This document shows positions 48,154 to 59,351 of a DNA stretch of 64,000 bases, piece after piece (the first letter of the stretch is position 1; each line of letters begins with the position of its first letter). The position numbers and the translations under genes are program-made. The stretch comes from Toxoplasma gondii ME49 (taxonomy: Eukaryota > Apicomplexa > Conoidasida > Eucoccidiorida > Sarcocystidae). The notes beneath the pieces are model-generated. The model made no database searches, was not told the origin of the DNA, and was given only the letters and a program-made list of their open reading frames with translations. Where the stretch lies: NCBI RefSeq assembly GCF_000006565.2, contig NC_031478.1, positions 6,162,212 to 6,226,211 of the forward strand, in the 5' to 3' direction.

Positions 48154-51100
48154 ATGCGATTGCGTTTCACGACTCGAGGCGACGGCGCTACCTTTGGCCT
48201 CGCCCATCCTCTCTGTGCCGCCTCGACTTCGGCTCCACCTGCCGTCACTATGGCGCTAGTTGCAGCAGCTGCTGCCTCTGGAGTCCACTCTCCTCCCTCT
48301 TCTCCTCTCGTTGCGCCTCTCGCTTACCCTCTCACTTGCCCTCTTTCTTCTCCTCGTTCGTCCTCCTCGTCTCCCTCTGTGTCGCCAGTGTCTGTGTTCC
48401 CTGTGGAGTCTTCTTCCGCTGGTTCTGCGTCCTCGACGCCCGTTGCATGCACTTGCTCGTACGCGAACTCTGTCACTCCTTTGTGTTATCAAAATTCACA
48501 TCTCCCGCATCCTGGCCCATCCTCGACTTTGACCTCCACCTCTGTGTCTTCTGTATCTTCTTCTGAGCGTCCGTCGCCACCTGGCTCTGCAGGCGCTTGT
48601 CTGTCCTCAGTCTCTAAGTCTCTCTCTGCTTATGAATCTCTAGTTGTTTCTGAATCTCCTGCTGCTCCTGAATCTCCCCCCGCTGCTGAAGCTCGCTCTG
48701 CTTCGTGTGGGGTCGCTGGCTGTCTCCACGGAGACGCAGGGTCTGTGAGAAGCTCAGCAGGGTGGACTCGGCGGAAGGAATCAGTTAGCGCGGCGCCAGA
48801 GAGACAGGGCGATGGACGAGACAGAGCCGCCTGCGCTCGAGAGAGGAGCGAAGGAGTCATTCGCGAGGACAACGTGAAGTCAACTGTCTCCTCGGAGGCC
48901 AGCGAAAACGGGCGTTTCGTCCAGTCTCAGGGCCGCGTCCAGATGGAGCGACGGAGAGCATGCAGAAGCTCAAAAGGGGAGACGAACGGCGCTGACAGCG
49001 GCCTTCCGGAAAACGCGAACAACAGGGGTGAGGCTCTTTGGAGTTTTGCTGCCTTCAAAGAAAGTGTGGCGTTGCTTCGGCGAATCGAAGCAGCCATCGA
49101 GGAGGGAACGCACGGAGGGCTGGAACCTCAGAGGCTGCGTCACGCAAGTGCGGAGAAAGAACTGTTGACAGAGGGGGACAAGGAGACAGAGCAGGGACGG
49201 AACAGAGCGACATGCTCGCATGGGAGATGTGCTACAGAGGAAGAGAGAGAGGAAGAGAATTTGACCAGACAGGAACAAGACGAGATGACGCCGGCGGTCA
49301 TGGCAGGCTTGCTCAGGAACGGCCTCGAACTCCTCGTCGACGCATTCAGGTGAGTCTCGAGCTTTTGGTATAAACTTGGCGTCTTCTTCACCCAGGCTCT
49401 GTCGTTCTAAGGCGTTCGTCAGAGTCCCCCAGGTTCTCGTGGGGAACGCTTTCTTGTCAGGCCTTCGTCTCCTTGTATTTGGGTCCCCGCGTCCTTTAAC
49501 GATGCCCGGACTCTCTCTCTCTCTGTGTGCCCAAATATGTGTGTCTCCTTCTCTTGTGAGTTTAGGTTCCCAGCTCCTTTTCGTCCTTCTCTCTCCCTCT
49601 TCTCCTTATATCTCTCCTCTCCCCTGTCTTCTGTCATCGTTCCTCGTCGCTTCTCCCAAAAGCTACGTAGCTGTCGCCGCGGGCTTTTCCCTGTGGCGTT
49701 TCTCATTTATAATGTGGTTTCTTTACGCTACGTAGTCCAGCTGTGAGCTTCATGTGTTTAATGCCGACCTTGTACGGAAGCTATGCTGACTGTTTCTTGC
49801 CTTTCTCTTCTGCCTCTCTTTCGGGGTCCGTTTCTCGCAGACTGTTTGGTCCTGAGTCGGTGATTCTTTCGTTCAACGGGGGCAAGGATGCAGTGGTTGC
49901 TCTGCATCTGTATCGCGCCGCTCTCGCGAAATTCTTACTGTCGCAAGACAACGTTGGCCGCAAGGAGGGAAAAGCGGTTTTCAAGTCCTCAGCGCTTCTC
50001 GCTGGTGCCGAGACGCACAGCAGTTTCGAAGCAGGCGACCGAGAAAGAGACACCCAGAGCATTGAGACGCATTCATCAGGAAGGGCGACATCGTCGGCGA
50101 GGAGTTCGCGGAACGTAAATCGATCTGAAGAAGGATGGGAAGAAGAGAAGAAAGTCCAAGACGAGGAACAAGACTCTAACCGCTTGGCGAGTCTTTTCAC
50201 CGGACTGCCGAGACCCAAGGCAATCTACTTCCACGGCAACGAAGAGGAGTTCGAAGAAGTCGCCGATTTTGTGGAGCACACTGCAAACGAGTTCGAACTC
50301 GATGTCAGGTGCGAGATTTCACTAAATGAGACACAGGGCCTCGCAGTGTCGGAAAGGAGCGCATCTGTGTCCATGAAAGGCCAACCACTCAAGGATCAAA
50401 GAGACTTTGAAGAACATGAATCTAAAAAAAACCATTTATCCACGTTTACATCTGTGCGTGTGTGAATTATTTCGATACCGTTATCCATGCTTTCTCCTAC
50501 AATGACCGTATCACGTGCTGTTACTTATCTCTGTATAGCGACAAACAGCTTTGCATATGTGAGTTCGAACGTCGCCGTTCTTGAATGCAGTAGCTGAAGC
50601 AGAAAGACGAAAACGAGTTGTCGGCTTTCCATGGCAACTCATTCCACTTCAAAGACGGTGAAGCGCCGTCATCAAAGGGACCTCGAGCCTTTGAGGCCCG
50701 CTGGTATTTCTTACTACAGAATAGTCGATATTCATGTTTGTCAGTTTCGATTTGTGTTGTTGTTCTATCCTCGCAGTATTTATCACTGCGGTCTGGCAGA
50801 AGGCGTTCAAGATTTCTCTTCCCGCTTTTCTCACTTGCGCCCGTTGGCGTTCGTTCTCGGTGAGTCGCACTCTCGATCTTCGCTTCTGAAACACCCGAGT
50901 GGGGGTGGCCGAGGACTCACATCGCCGATTCACAGAAAAGACTCAGCTGCATGCAGCCAGACAAAGATCTCCGGGATACTTCTAGCCTCGCTACATTCTT
51001 GGGTGGAGACACTTGTCCAAATATATATATATATATATATATATACATCTTTCTCGTTCTTGTTTTCCGCACAACTGAAAGCACCTCTGCATATATATAT

Positions 51101-52164
51101 ATATATATATATATATGCATAGTTTTGTGTGAGGATGTAGGTGTGCCTGTATGTGGTCTATTTGTGAGCCTTAGTTTTTGAGGTCCGTTCGGGTCTCTGT
51201 ATGTGTCACCATTTTATGGGGTAGAGGAGCTCGGTTGGAAGCTGTAGTCATTAACGGTGTTGCTTTGGTATACAAAGGGACGTTCATTTTCGCATTTCTT
51301 TGTATGTGCTCGCTGCGTTTTCAGGCACTCGGGAGGGTGACCCGAACACCGCGCATCTTCTGCCTATGCAAGCGTCCAGTTCGTGGCTGCCTGCCTTTCT
51401 GCGGGTGCATCCTCTCGTGGGATTCCGGTACGGCCACATATGGCATTTCATTCGTCACTTCGCGCTGCCCTACTGTGTCCTCTACGACAGAGGCTACACC
51501 AGCATCGGAACGTGAGTGCAGCAACGGGGCGGCGAATCAGAAGAAAGTCAGTATTGTGGAGGCGTTAAAAACGCGCGCTTTCGCGCGTGTTGACAAGACT
51601 GAAGAGCGGAAGAAATGCTCGCACGTGCCAAGGGACAGCGGTCGGCGAGGAGAGAGGAGCTGTTGAGCTCTGGACAGACTCCTCGGTCTGTGCAGCTAGG
51701 CGCAAGATCGAGGGTCAGCATGCGCTTGAGTCGAAAACGACAAGACACCGTGACGATCGAAACGTGGCATCGTGCGGCTTGGCTTCTCGGTGTTTCGGGG
51801 GGGATGGGCAACTGCAGAATGCTGAATCAGAGAGGCACTATAAAACTGTTTTTTGCGTCTGGTGCTGCGTGGCTGAAGCCGAGTGCGGGCGCAGGACGGG
51901 TCTCGTTTTGGCTCTAACGCTAAGGCAGCGAAAAGAGAAAACCTAAGCATGGTTCTTTGCTTCGGAGAGAATATCCTTTCCGGGCGGCGTGCCGCGAACG
52001 ACAAGCGCGAAGAACTGAGTGTCGTTTCTGACTGTGTTTTTCTTTGTTCGTCCAGGAAAAAGAACACGAAACCAAATCCCCATCTTTTCTGTTCGGAGAC
52101 CGGGTTGTACGCGCCTGCGTATCTCCTCGCAAACTGGGCAGATGAAAGATCTGGAAGAAACTGA
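48154..52164 (+). CDS. FAD synthase (FMN adenylyltransferase), PAPS-reductase fold, with N-terminal extension
   Basis: Adenylates FMN to FAD. Five exons, 48154-49349, 49841-50308, 50777-50859, 51325-51511, 52056-52164, join in phase to 680 aa. The catalytic domain begins near residue 385: SFNGGKDAVV (PP-loop, about 409-418), HGNEEEFEEVADF (compare the E-x-F segment of FLAD1/FAD1), LGTREGDP (GTRxxDP signature, split by the intron after 50859), then FLRVHPLVGF, YGHIWHFIRH, LPYCVLYDRGYTSIG and YAPAYLLAN, which follow human FLAD1 closely. The first 380 residues are Ser/Pro/Ala-rich, then charged and low in complexity; no molybdopterin-binding domain is seen. A further charged insert of about 90 residues sits between the PP-loop and the EEEF segment. 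The start is uncertain: ATG at 48154 or 48250 are both possible, in a frame open from upstream. Confidence 0.9.
51020..51046. repeat. (AT)n microsatellite in FAD synthase intron
   Basis: First of two AT runs in the intron between 50859 and 51325. Confidence 0.85.
51091..51118. repeat. (AT)n microsatellite in FAD synthase intron
   Basis: Second AT run in the same intron; the two are 44 bases apart. Confidence 0.85.
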
Positions 52165-55063
52165 AAGATCCGACGGAGAGTGTCGGAGATATCCTGACTG
52201 GCAGATCGCGTCTTGTGCGCAGTCGCGCCTCTTTCTGTTCGTTGTCCCTCGGCCGCTGCGTTGTACAGACAAATTGCTGGCGTTCTTGCTCGACCGTTAT
52301 CACTCTCTGTGATCGCTTTCTTCCTTCCTTTCTCTATCCGCGCTCTACTTCGTAGAGGCGTGGTGTGGCGTCTTTTCTTTGACTTCTCTTTGATGCTGTG
52401 TTGTATTTCAAGCTCGTCCGCAGATGTCTCTACCCCGACTTTCCTTCCTGCCTTGATCAGTCGCGTCTCACCTTTGAACATAAGCTCTTGTCGAGCTGTG
52501 TGTTAGTCTCTGCCCCGTCCCCTGTGCCTCTTTTTGGTTGTTAACTTCGTCGCCACGCATGTTCATGTTCTGCTTTTCCACACTTCAAAGTGCTTTGGCT
52601 GTATGTAATACGTGTCGGGAGTATGCTTCCACTTTCTCTTTCTGGTCAGTCGCTTGTTTCGTAATAAGCGTCTCCTGTCCAATATTCCTCTCCCTCGGCC
52701 ACATTATTCCACCTCGCGGGCGGCAAGACTCTGCTAATCTCGCAGCAACATGGATAGAACGTTCGATACATAGTCTCGTGACACTGTTGCGGGCACTTTT
52801 ACTCTGTTTTGTCGCTCTGTAGGCTTCTCCCCGCAATCGCAGAGTAGCAACCGTCTGAATTTTCAGACCAGATTGGTGCACAGAGCGGCATACTGTACTG
52901 AGCTTATCTGCCTATCTACAAACGTAGATGCTAACCAGGGGCCGCCGTTGTGCACGGGTGAATTAAGCCCGAATCGGTGGTCTCTGCTTCTCTAATTTTT
53001 TTTGTTTCCACGCTGAGATGGCAAACACCGGGCTTACCCTGTTCTGTCGGGGAATCATCTGTATTCCTTTGTCTTCTGGATGAATCGCATTCTGGCTGCA
53101 TCCCATGTTCGGGTGCTTTTTCGGGGTTCAGTCTAGAGGGGGTAGCGAGACGAACTCGAAAGATGTAGGTTTGGTTTCTCGTTTGTTCATCCGTCCGGCT
53201 AGCAGACCTGTTTTACGAACATAACCGAGTGTTTTGTTGTTGTAAACAATGTCCGTCGATAACTTTGTTTGGGCGGGTCCCACCTTCTGCAGAGATCGCA
53301 TTGGCACGTCAGTTTCGCAGTTTCTCCGAGCGTCGAGAGCCGAGGTGTTTGTACAGCCCACGTGTGGTCAGAACTTTCGCCATGGGTGCTTTTTTTATAC
53401 ACGGATTCTGCACAAATAAATATGTTTTACAACGCTTTACCGCATACGCAATGTCCATCTGCCATCTAGATAGTATCACCCCTCTCAGTTTTTCAGTGTC
53501 TGGCGGATTTGCAGCCAACCTGCTGCAGGACGGTCACGTTACGTCCCCGTTCTCGCAGGATTCTTTCGACAACGGGATTCCGGCTCCCCCCAATCACACC
53601 CGTCTGTTCGCCCCGGGAAACGCTGCGCCTTGCTGCGAACTCGTCCGCTTTTCGCGAAACCGAAACGCCTCGTGAACTGTGTATTTTTTGCGTTGAACTC
53701 ACGGAATATGGCTCTCCTGCTGGCCGTCACCAGTGTTTTGACGGTGTCAGTGCGATAACAGTCATTCAATGTTCTGAATTGAGATGCTGGCCTCGTGGCT
53801 TGTAGTACTTCGAGAACGTTGAGTCGTAACTTGGGTGTGCATACCACAACTTGAGTTCCCATGTCATGTCTCTCGAGCGCCCACACTTCTCCAAAGAACT
53901 GAATATCCCTTGCCCGTTGTTCTATGCCCTGAGCGTGTGGCCTGGAGTGGCGAAGGACGAGAAAAGCGTTTGTGTGTGGATATAGATACCGAATCGATAG
54001 GTAGATCTGTATAGAGAACAAACACAGAATAAGGGTTTACCTCTTTGCAGTCCTACGAGTGCTTGAAGTAAAGAGGAGAACCGCGTCTTAGCATACCTAC
54101 ACAGGGGCATAAAGTGCGTCAGCCAAATGAGAAAAGAAAATTCAAGAGAAGTTCCTGTTCTAAGGGTGATCGTTGTTCTTGTTTCATGACGTACCCGACA
54201 CAGCACATCATCAACGAACAAAATTTTCTTGGTTCACAGGCCACCGTCACAAGCCTTCGGACATCTCGTGTTTAGTAGTTTGTTCGTTTTTTATGCCAGG
54301 TGACATTTGTGAGCTCTTGCCTGAGAGAAATCGTGTACGAAAAAAAGTATGAACGCGAATATCCAGATCACGTGTTGCTTGTTAATGCAATACGTGCAAC
54401 GGTCGGTGTCCTCGTTGTGCAGATGAATGGGAAAAAGTGGAGTTGTCTGGTTGTGGACCCCGGCTCGAGAACCTCAGCGAGTGATTCTGCTTGCAAGTCG
54501 GTCTATGTTTTATTATATTTAAGCTATTACTAGTTTAAATCGATTGAATGCTAGCAGTGTCATATCTGAAGCACGCCGAATCGGCAACCACCACGGTCCA
54601 CCAGCTTGCGGTCAGAAGAGACGGGACGCAGAGAGAGTTCGAGATCGCCGGCCCATACTCGAACAGGAGATCTGGAGCACCCGTGTCTCCGCAAGCGTAG
54701 CGTAAGGAAAGCCGTTCTCTTTCTCTCAGCCAGAGCTAAGAAAAGCCGCCAATTTTCTTTCTTGTGTGCACACCAGCCAGTGGAGTGGATGCGAGCCTGT
54801 GATTTCTGCCCCTACCGCAGCCCGTCGCAACACGCTTGGATTTTCCTTTCATGTCTCCGCTAGGCTTCGGAGCGTTTCTTTCCCCTCTGCTTCTCTTTTG
54901 TGTGTCTCCTCACTTGCGGACGGGAGTTTCCCGATCTTTCTCTTCTTTCTTGAAGCCACAAAAGCTCCAGCGTTTTGTTTCTCGCGAGTATCCCCGTCGC
55001 CGTTGTCTGCCGTCTCTCCATTTCACGTCTCGGTGTTTTTCCACGCGTCTTTCCTCGAGAAAA
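52165..55063. other. Intergenic region, FAD synthase to DJ-1
   Basis: About 2.9 kb holding the FAD synthase 3' UTR and the DJ-1 promoter and leader. Open frames are short and overlapping, without recognised motifs. The plus strand becomes pyrimidine-rich from about 54.8 kb towards the DJ-1 ATG, as expected for a leader. Confidence 0.6.
55011..55017 (-). promoter_or_regulatory. WGAGACG-type element upstream of DJ-1 (weak)
   Basis: The reverse complement reads AGAGACG, matching the WGAGACG element known from T. gondii promoters, 47 bases before the DJ-1 ATG. A seven-base match alone is weak, and it may lie within the transcribed leader. Confidence 0.2.
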
Positions 55064-56678
55064 ATGGCAGTCAAAGTGCTTGTTCCCGTCGTAAGTCTGT
55101 TTTTGCATCTCAAAGGAGTCTTGCAAACTGAGGACGCAGTCACTGCCTCCGTAGGGATCCTCGACAACTCTTGACCGCGTGACCGACGCACACGAAACGC
55201 AGTAGTGGGTCCCTCGATACCAGTCTGGTTGTTGGGAAAATGGGTAGCATTGTCCAATAGAAAAACAATCCCATTTGTCAATGATCCCTTAACAGTGCCG
55301 CTCACATTCCTTACGAATAATTTGTATTGGGACATTAACACTGCAAGCGAACAAACACGCTCCATACACGCAGGCCTTGTCTGTGGTCTCTGTGTTGGAG
55401 CCCTGTAATGAGGAGGAGAAAGCGAAAACGTATTTCCGAGACCACTTGCTGAGAAGAGTATCCCGCTGCATCTCTTGATGTTCGGTTCACACTTGTTTTC
55501 TGTCCTCATTCTAGGCTCACGATAGCGAGGAAATTGAGGCAGTCTCCATCATTGATACCCTTCGACGAGCCGGTAAGGAATGTGAGGTTCTTGTACTTTC
55601 TGCTCGCTTTTTCCACTTCGCTTTGCTAGGGGTGTTTTCGGCTAGTGTTTTTGTTGACTTCCCTTCCTGTTTCTTTTCGTCTCTCTTACCAGGCGCCGAG
55701 GTGGTGGTTGCGAGTGTAGAGGACACCGAAATCGTTCGCATGTCACGCGGCGTTTGCGTGAAAGCCGACAAGCTCATCTCAGCGGTGGAAAATGAAACGT
55801 ATGACTGCATCGCGATTCCGGGTGGCATGCCAGGGGCCGAAAGGTGCCGAGACTCTGCAGCTCTGACGGCCATGCTCAAGACTCACAAGGCACAGGGCAA
55901 GCTCATTGCCGCGATCTGCGCCAGCCCCGCTGTCGTGCTCCAGACTCACGGTCTTCTTCAAGGAGAAAAGGCGGTTGCGTATCCCTGCTTCATGGACCAA
56001 TTCCCCGCCGATATGCGTGGCGAAGGCCGAGTCTGCGTCAGCAACAAAATCGGTACGTTACGGAGAAAAAGACACTTCATTCGCCACTCGAAACCGTGTG
56101 CTCCCAGTAAAAGTCACGTGAGGCGGGGCATGAAACGCAGATGCACGTGCATAGGTAATCACAGTCAACGAATGGAGGAATGAACGATTATTTGGTATGC
56201 ATTGTCACTGCAGTAGACTTGTCGGTAAACTGAATGTCCTCGAAACCCATGGATTTCAGCATCCCACGGCATTAACGATATTCCCCGCGATGCTTCTTGA
56301 TGTTTGTCTAAGCGTGGGAGAGCGATCGAACCGGTTGGCCGTCATGGAGCTTTTTGGGTGAACTATTTGTGACTTACCTTCTCTAACAAGATATGTTGGG
56401 TGACACTTACATGTCAGTATCTGCGACACGGCGGCGATTTTGAGTGAAGACGCGTATATTTCGCGTTTGGTGTAAGCTGCTGGAAATTGTGGAAATCAAA
56501 CACGTTTCCACGGTGATATTTCAAGCAGTTGATGTAAATGTGGTGGTGTGGCTTCTGTCGTTCAGTGACTTCCGTTGGACCCTCGAGCGCTATCGAATTC
56601 GCACTGAAACTCATCGAAGTTCTGTACAACAAAGAGCAGGCGAAGAAGATCGCGGCACAGCTCCTTTACGCGTACTAA
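55064..56678 (+). CDS. DJ-1: DJ-1/PfpI family protein
   Basis: Four exons, 55064-55090, 55515-55572, 55693-56052, 56566-56678, give 185 aa, the usual DJ-1 length. The protein starts MAVKVLVPV, has the conserved acidic site in AHDSEEIEA (Glu15-Glu17 region), the PGGMPGAE loop, and the nucleophile Cys104 in AAICASPAVV. It ends with VTSVGPSSAIEFA and QLLYAY. Cys127 lies in AYPCF. From memory, T. gondii DJ-1 has a reactive Cys127 targeted by an inhibitor that blocks microneme secretion and host-cell attachment; the match supports the species call. DJ-1 proteins act in the cytosol in oxidative-stress sensing and, in this parasite, calcium-dependent secretion. The first coding exon is only nine codons, fixed by an ATG after AAAA and by the phase-0 donor GTAAGT. 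Confidence 0.96.
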
Positions 56679-59351
56679 GAGTCGTTACAGCCTAATGAAG
56701 CGAACCAGGGAAAACTGGCATTTTTCACCCGTGACGAAGGCTCGCCTTTTCCCGTTTCCTCAAATGCCCTCCGTGCTTTCTTCAGCTGCATTGGCTAGCC
56801 CGGGTTCTGTTTTCAGGTGTGCGTCTCTCTTGCGTTTCGCTCCGGATTCTTCATGCAGTCCAAAAATTTGTTCTGGACAAACACTCGGACGCAGCTTAGA
56901 AGCACAGATCAGAGGAAGACGGAAAAAGAGATACATGCTCACACAAATCACAGAGACTCAGAAAGTATCCAGCTCGCGAAGAACGGGGAAGACCCAAAGA
57001 GAGAATGGCATTTTTCGCTGCCCGACATTCCCCGGCAGTTCATCGTAGAAACGGAGAACGATAGACATAGATATACAGAACAGAGAAGAGCAAGGAGAGG
57101 GTGACGGCAGGAGACTGGATAGCAACTCAGGAAAGCGGTACACGTTTAAGCGATGACCTTAAACGTGCACCTTAGTGGAAATATGCGATGCGATTTGGGT
57201 TCCACTCTGTCTCGTTGGAGCCTTAGTGAAATTTACCCAGTGGAGACTGTTGCGAGACACTCGGACACCTGGAAGAAACAAATTGCCCACAAAGGAGATG
57301 ACACACCTTAGGAGAATGTGATACAGCACTACTTGCGACAGATGCACCCCGGTGGTTGGTATCTTTTAATTATCATGGAACGCGCCCAAAAGTGCTTCCA
57401 ACAGAAGCAAGACACCAGTTCTTTCGAGTGAACAACAGGGGAGGAGTCTACCTCAGTTTTCCGTGGTTGATAGCTGCGATGCGGGGTGCACAACGAATAG
57501 CAAAGAAACTGATGCCCTACAACACGATTTGAGTGTAAGACAGACAGTATCTCCGAACTAAAGAACGCTGTGGTTATCCCCAGGGCCGTCGGTCTCGCAT
57601 TGAGTGAATGGGGTTGGCTTATTTCTACGTTTTGCACTCAAGAACTAAGAGCAGGCGGCATCGCCTTTCGCGGCCTTTCACTTTCGTTTCGTAAAACGAG
57701 TTCAGCCCTCGACACGCAGACGGTCTGTGCTCCCCGCCTTCGTTTGTTTCTATCAAAAGCTCTCTCCTCGTACGGTGTGTCTCCTGAACTCTCTGTGTCT
57801 GGCACATGAACTGAGAACCGTGGTCACCTCCGCACAAAACGACTTTGTTTATTCGCTACACGCACCTCTCTGCTGCTGTTCATTGGAGAGAGAGCCGCCT
57901 CCAGGGGCGGCCCAAGCCTGCAATTCGGAAGACAGAAGTATCTGACGGCATCTCAGGAGCAAAAAGCACATGTAGATGGCAAATACGATACCACGCTTAG
58001 AGGTTCGTTTCTTCGGAAATCTGCAAATGACGACCTCTTGGATGGGTGCTTGCAGAGACTCTGAATTCTGCAAAATGGGTTTCCAGGTGACCGTGGCCGA
58101 CATGCCGTCGCGGCTGGCTACGTTTTGTGCCCCTTTTCCCTCTTGATTCTTTTTCGCAGACCTTTACGGTCAAAAGTCAAGAGAGCTCGCATCGCAATTC
58201 TGTGTGCACGCATTGCCTTCTAACCACAGAGCTTTGGAAACCTGCCACAAGAGTGTCGTTCCTTTGTCTGGCTTGCAGGCGCCCTTAGCAGAGAGCCTCC
58301 TCCGGTGTCTCGTGCGACACACCCAAGGGGCGAGGAGGGTCGGCAAAAGGATAGCCTCTTCAGTCAAAATTTAACAAAAAGTGTGAATCTCTGTCCACCG
58401 GAGACTGACTCTTCCCAGAGAGACCAGTTTCATGATGTAACACAGGAATTTTCGGACCTGACCACAACGCGAGAAAAAACATGCCAGGAGTCACGCTCGA
58501 AACGCTGGCTATCGCCAGGGGGGTACACCGTCGATCGCTGAAGTGTGTCCCTGGCGAGTTAGTCGGCTTTTCCTGTGTTTAAATAGATCTCTGGTTGAAG
58601 TTGGAAACTAGTAGTTCACAGGAGTTAGGCGGATTCGGACTTGAGCAGAATTCCTTCGCGTACACCACCATCGACTTTGCTTTCTCGTAGCGGAGAATTC
58701 CCAGCGATACATTGCCTCGCGGTCTGGCTTGTTCGCACCGTTTTCTTCCGCTAAGTCACTTGCGTTCTCGTCTACCTTTTTTCCCGTCGACTTCTCGTTC
58801 TTCTAAATTCCAGGTACTCCGTGCACGTACCGATCCATGCGGTTCCCTCCCCTCTTCGCGTCGAGCTTCCCTCCACAATCGCGCTTGGCTTCTCTTGGCA
58901 TTTCTCCTGCTGTCTCGACCTTTCCGTTTTCTTCAGTTGCTTCGCTTCAACAAGGGCTTACTCCAGAGGCACCCATCCCAGAGCAAGACAGGAAGCAAGT
59001 TTCTTATGCCGACGGCGACAGAGAGGATTTTCGCTAGGAAGGGAGGAAAGAGAGTGGTCGCGAGAAACAGAGGATGCCTCTGCCAGTCTACCAGAGCAAA
59101 AGAATTTAGGTTGTATGGCTCGCAAGAACACATGATCAAAAAAGAGGAATGACGGGAGTTCCGGGGAACTCTCAGGGGGAAAGGAAGGCGGCAAACGAGC
59201 ACAAGGCGCGAGCAAGGTACCTGGTAGTAGAGAGTGAGGAGAGAGACAAAGGAGGCGGCAAACGCAACTGTGTCTTCGTCAGTTCTCAAACACATGGCTA
59301 GGTCTCTCTTTCTCGCTGTGTTCCTCCTTCTCCTACCTCGGGGTCGCTGAG
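56679..59351. other. Intergenic region, DJ-1 to cysteine-rich membrane protein gene
   Basis: About 2.7 kb with no supported gene. Open frames (for example 58712-59152, +) lie in pyrimidine-rich sequence that is more likely leader of the next gene. No repeats of note. Confidence 0.55.
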
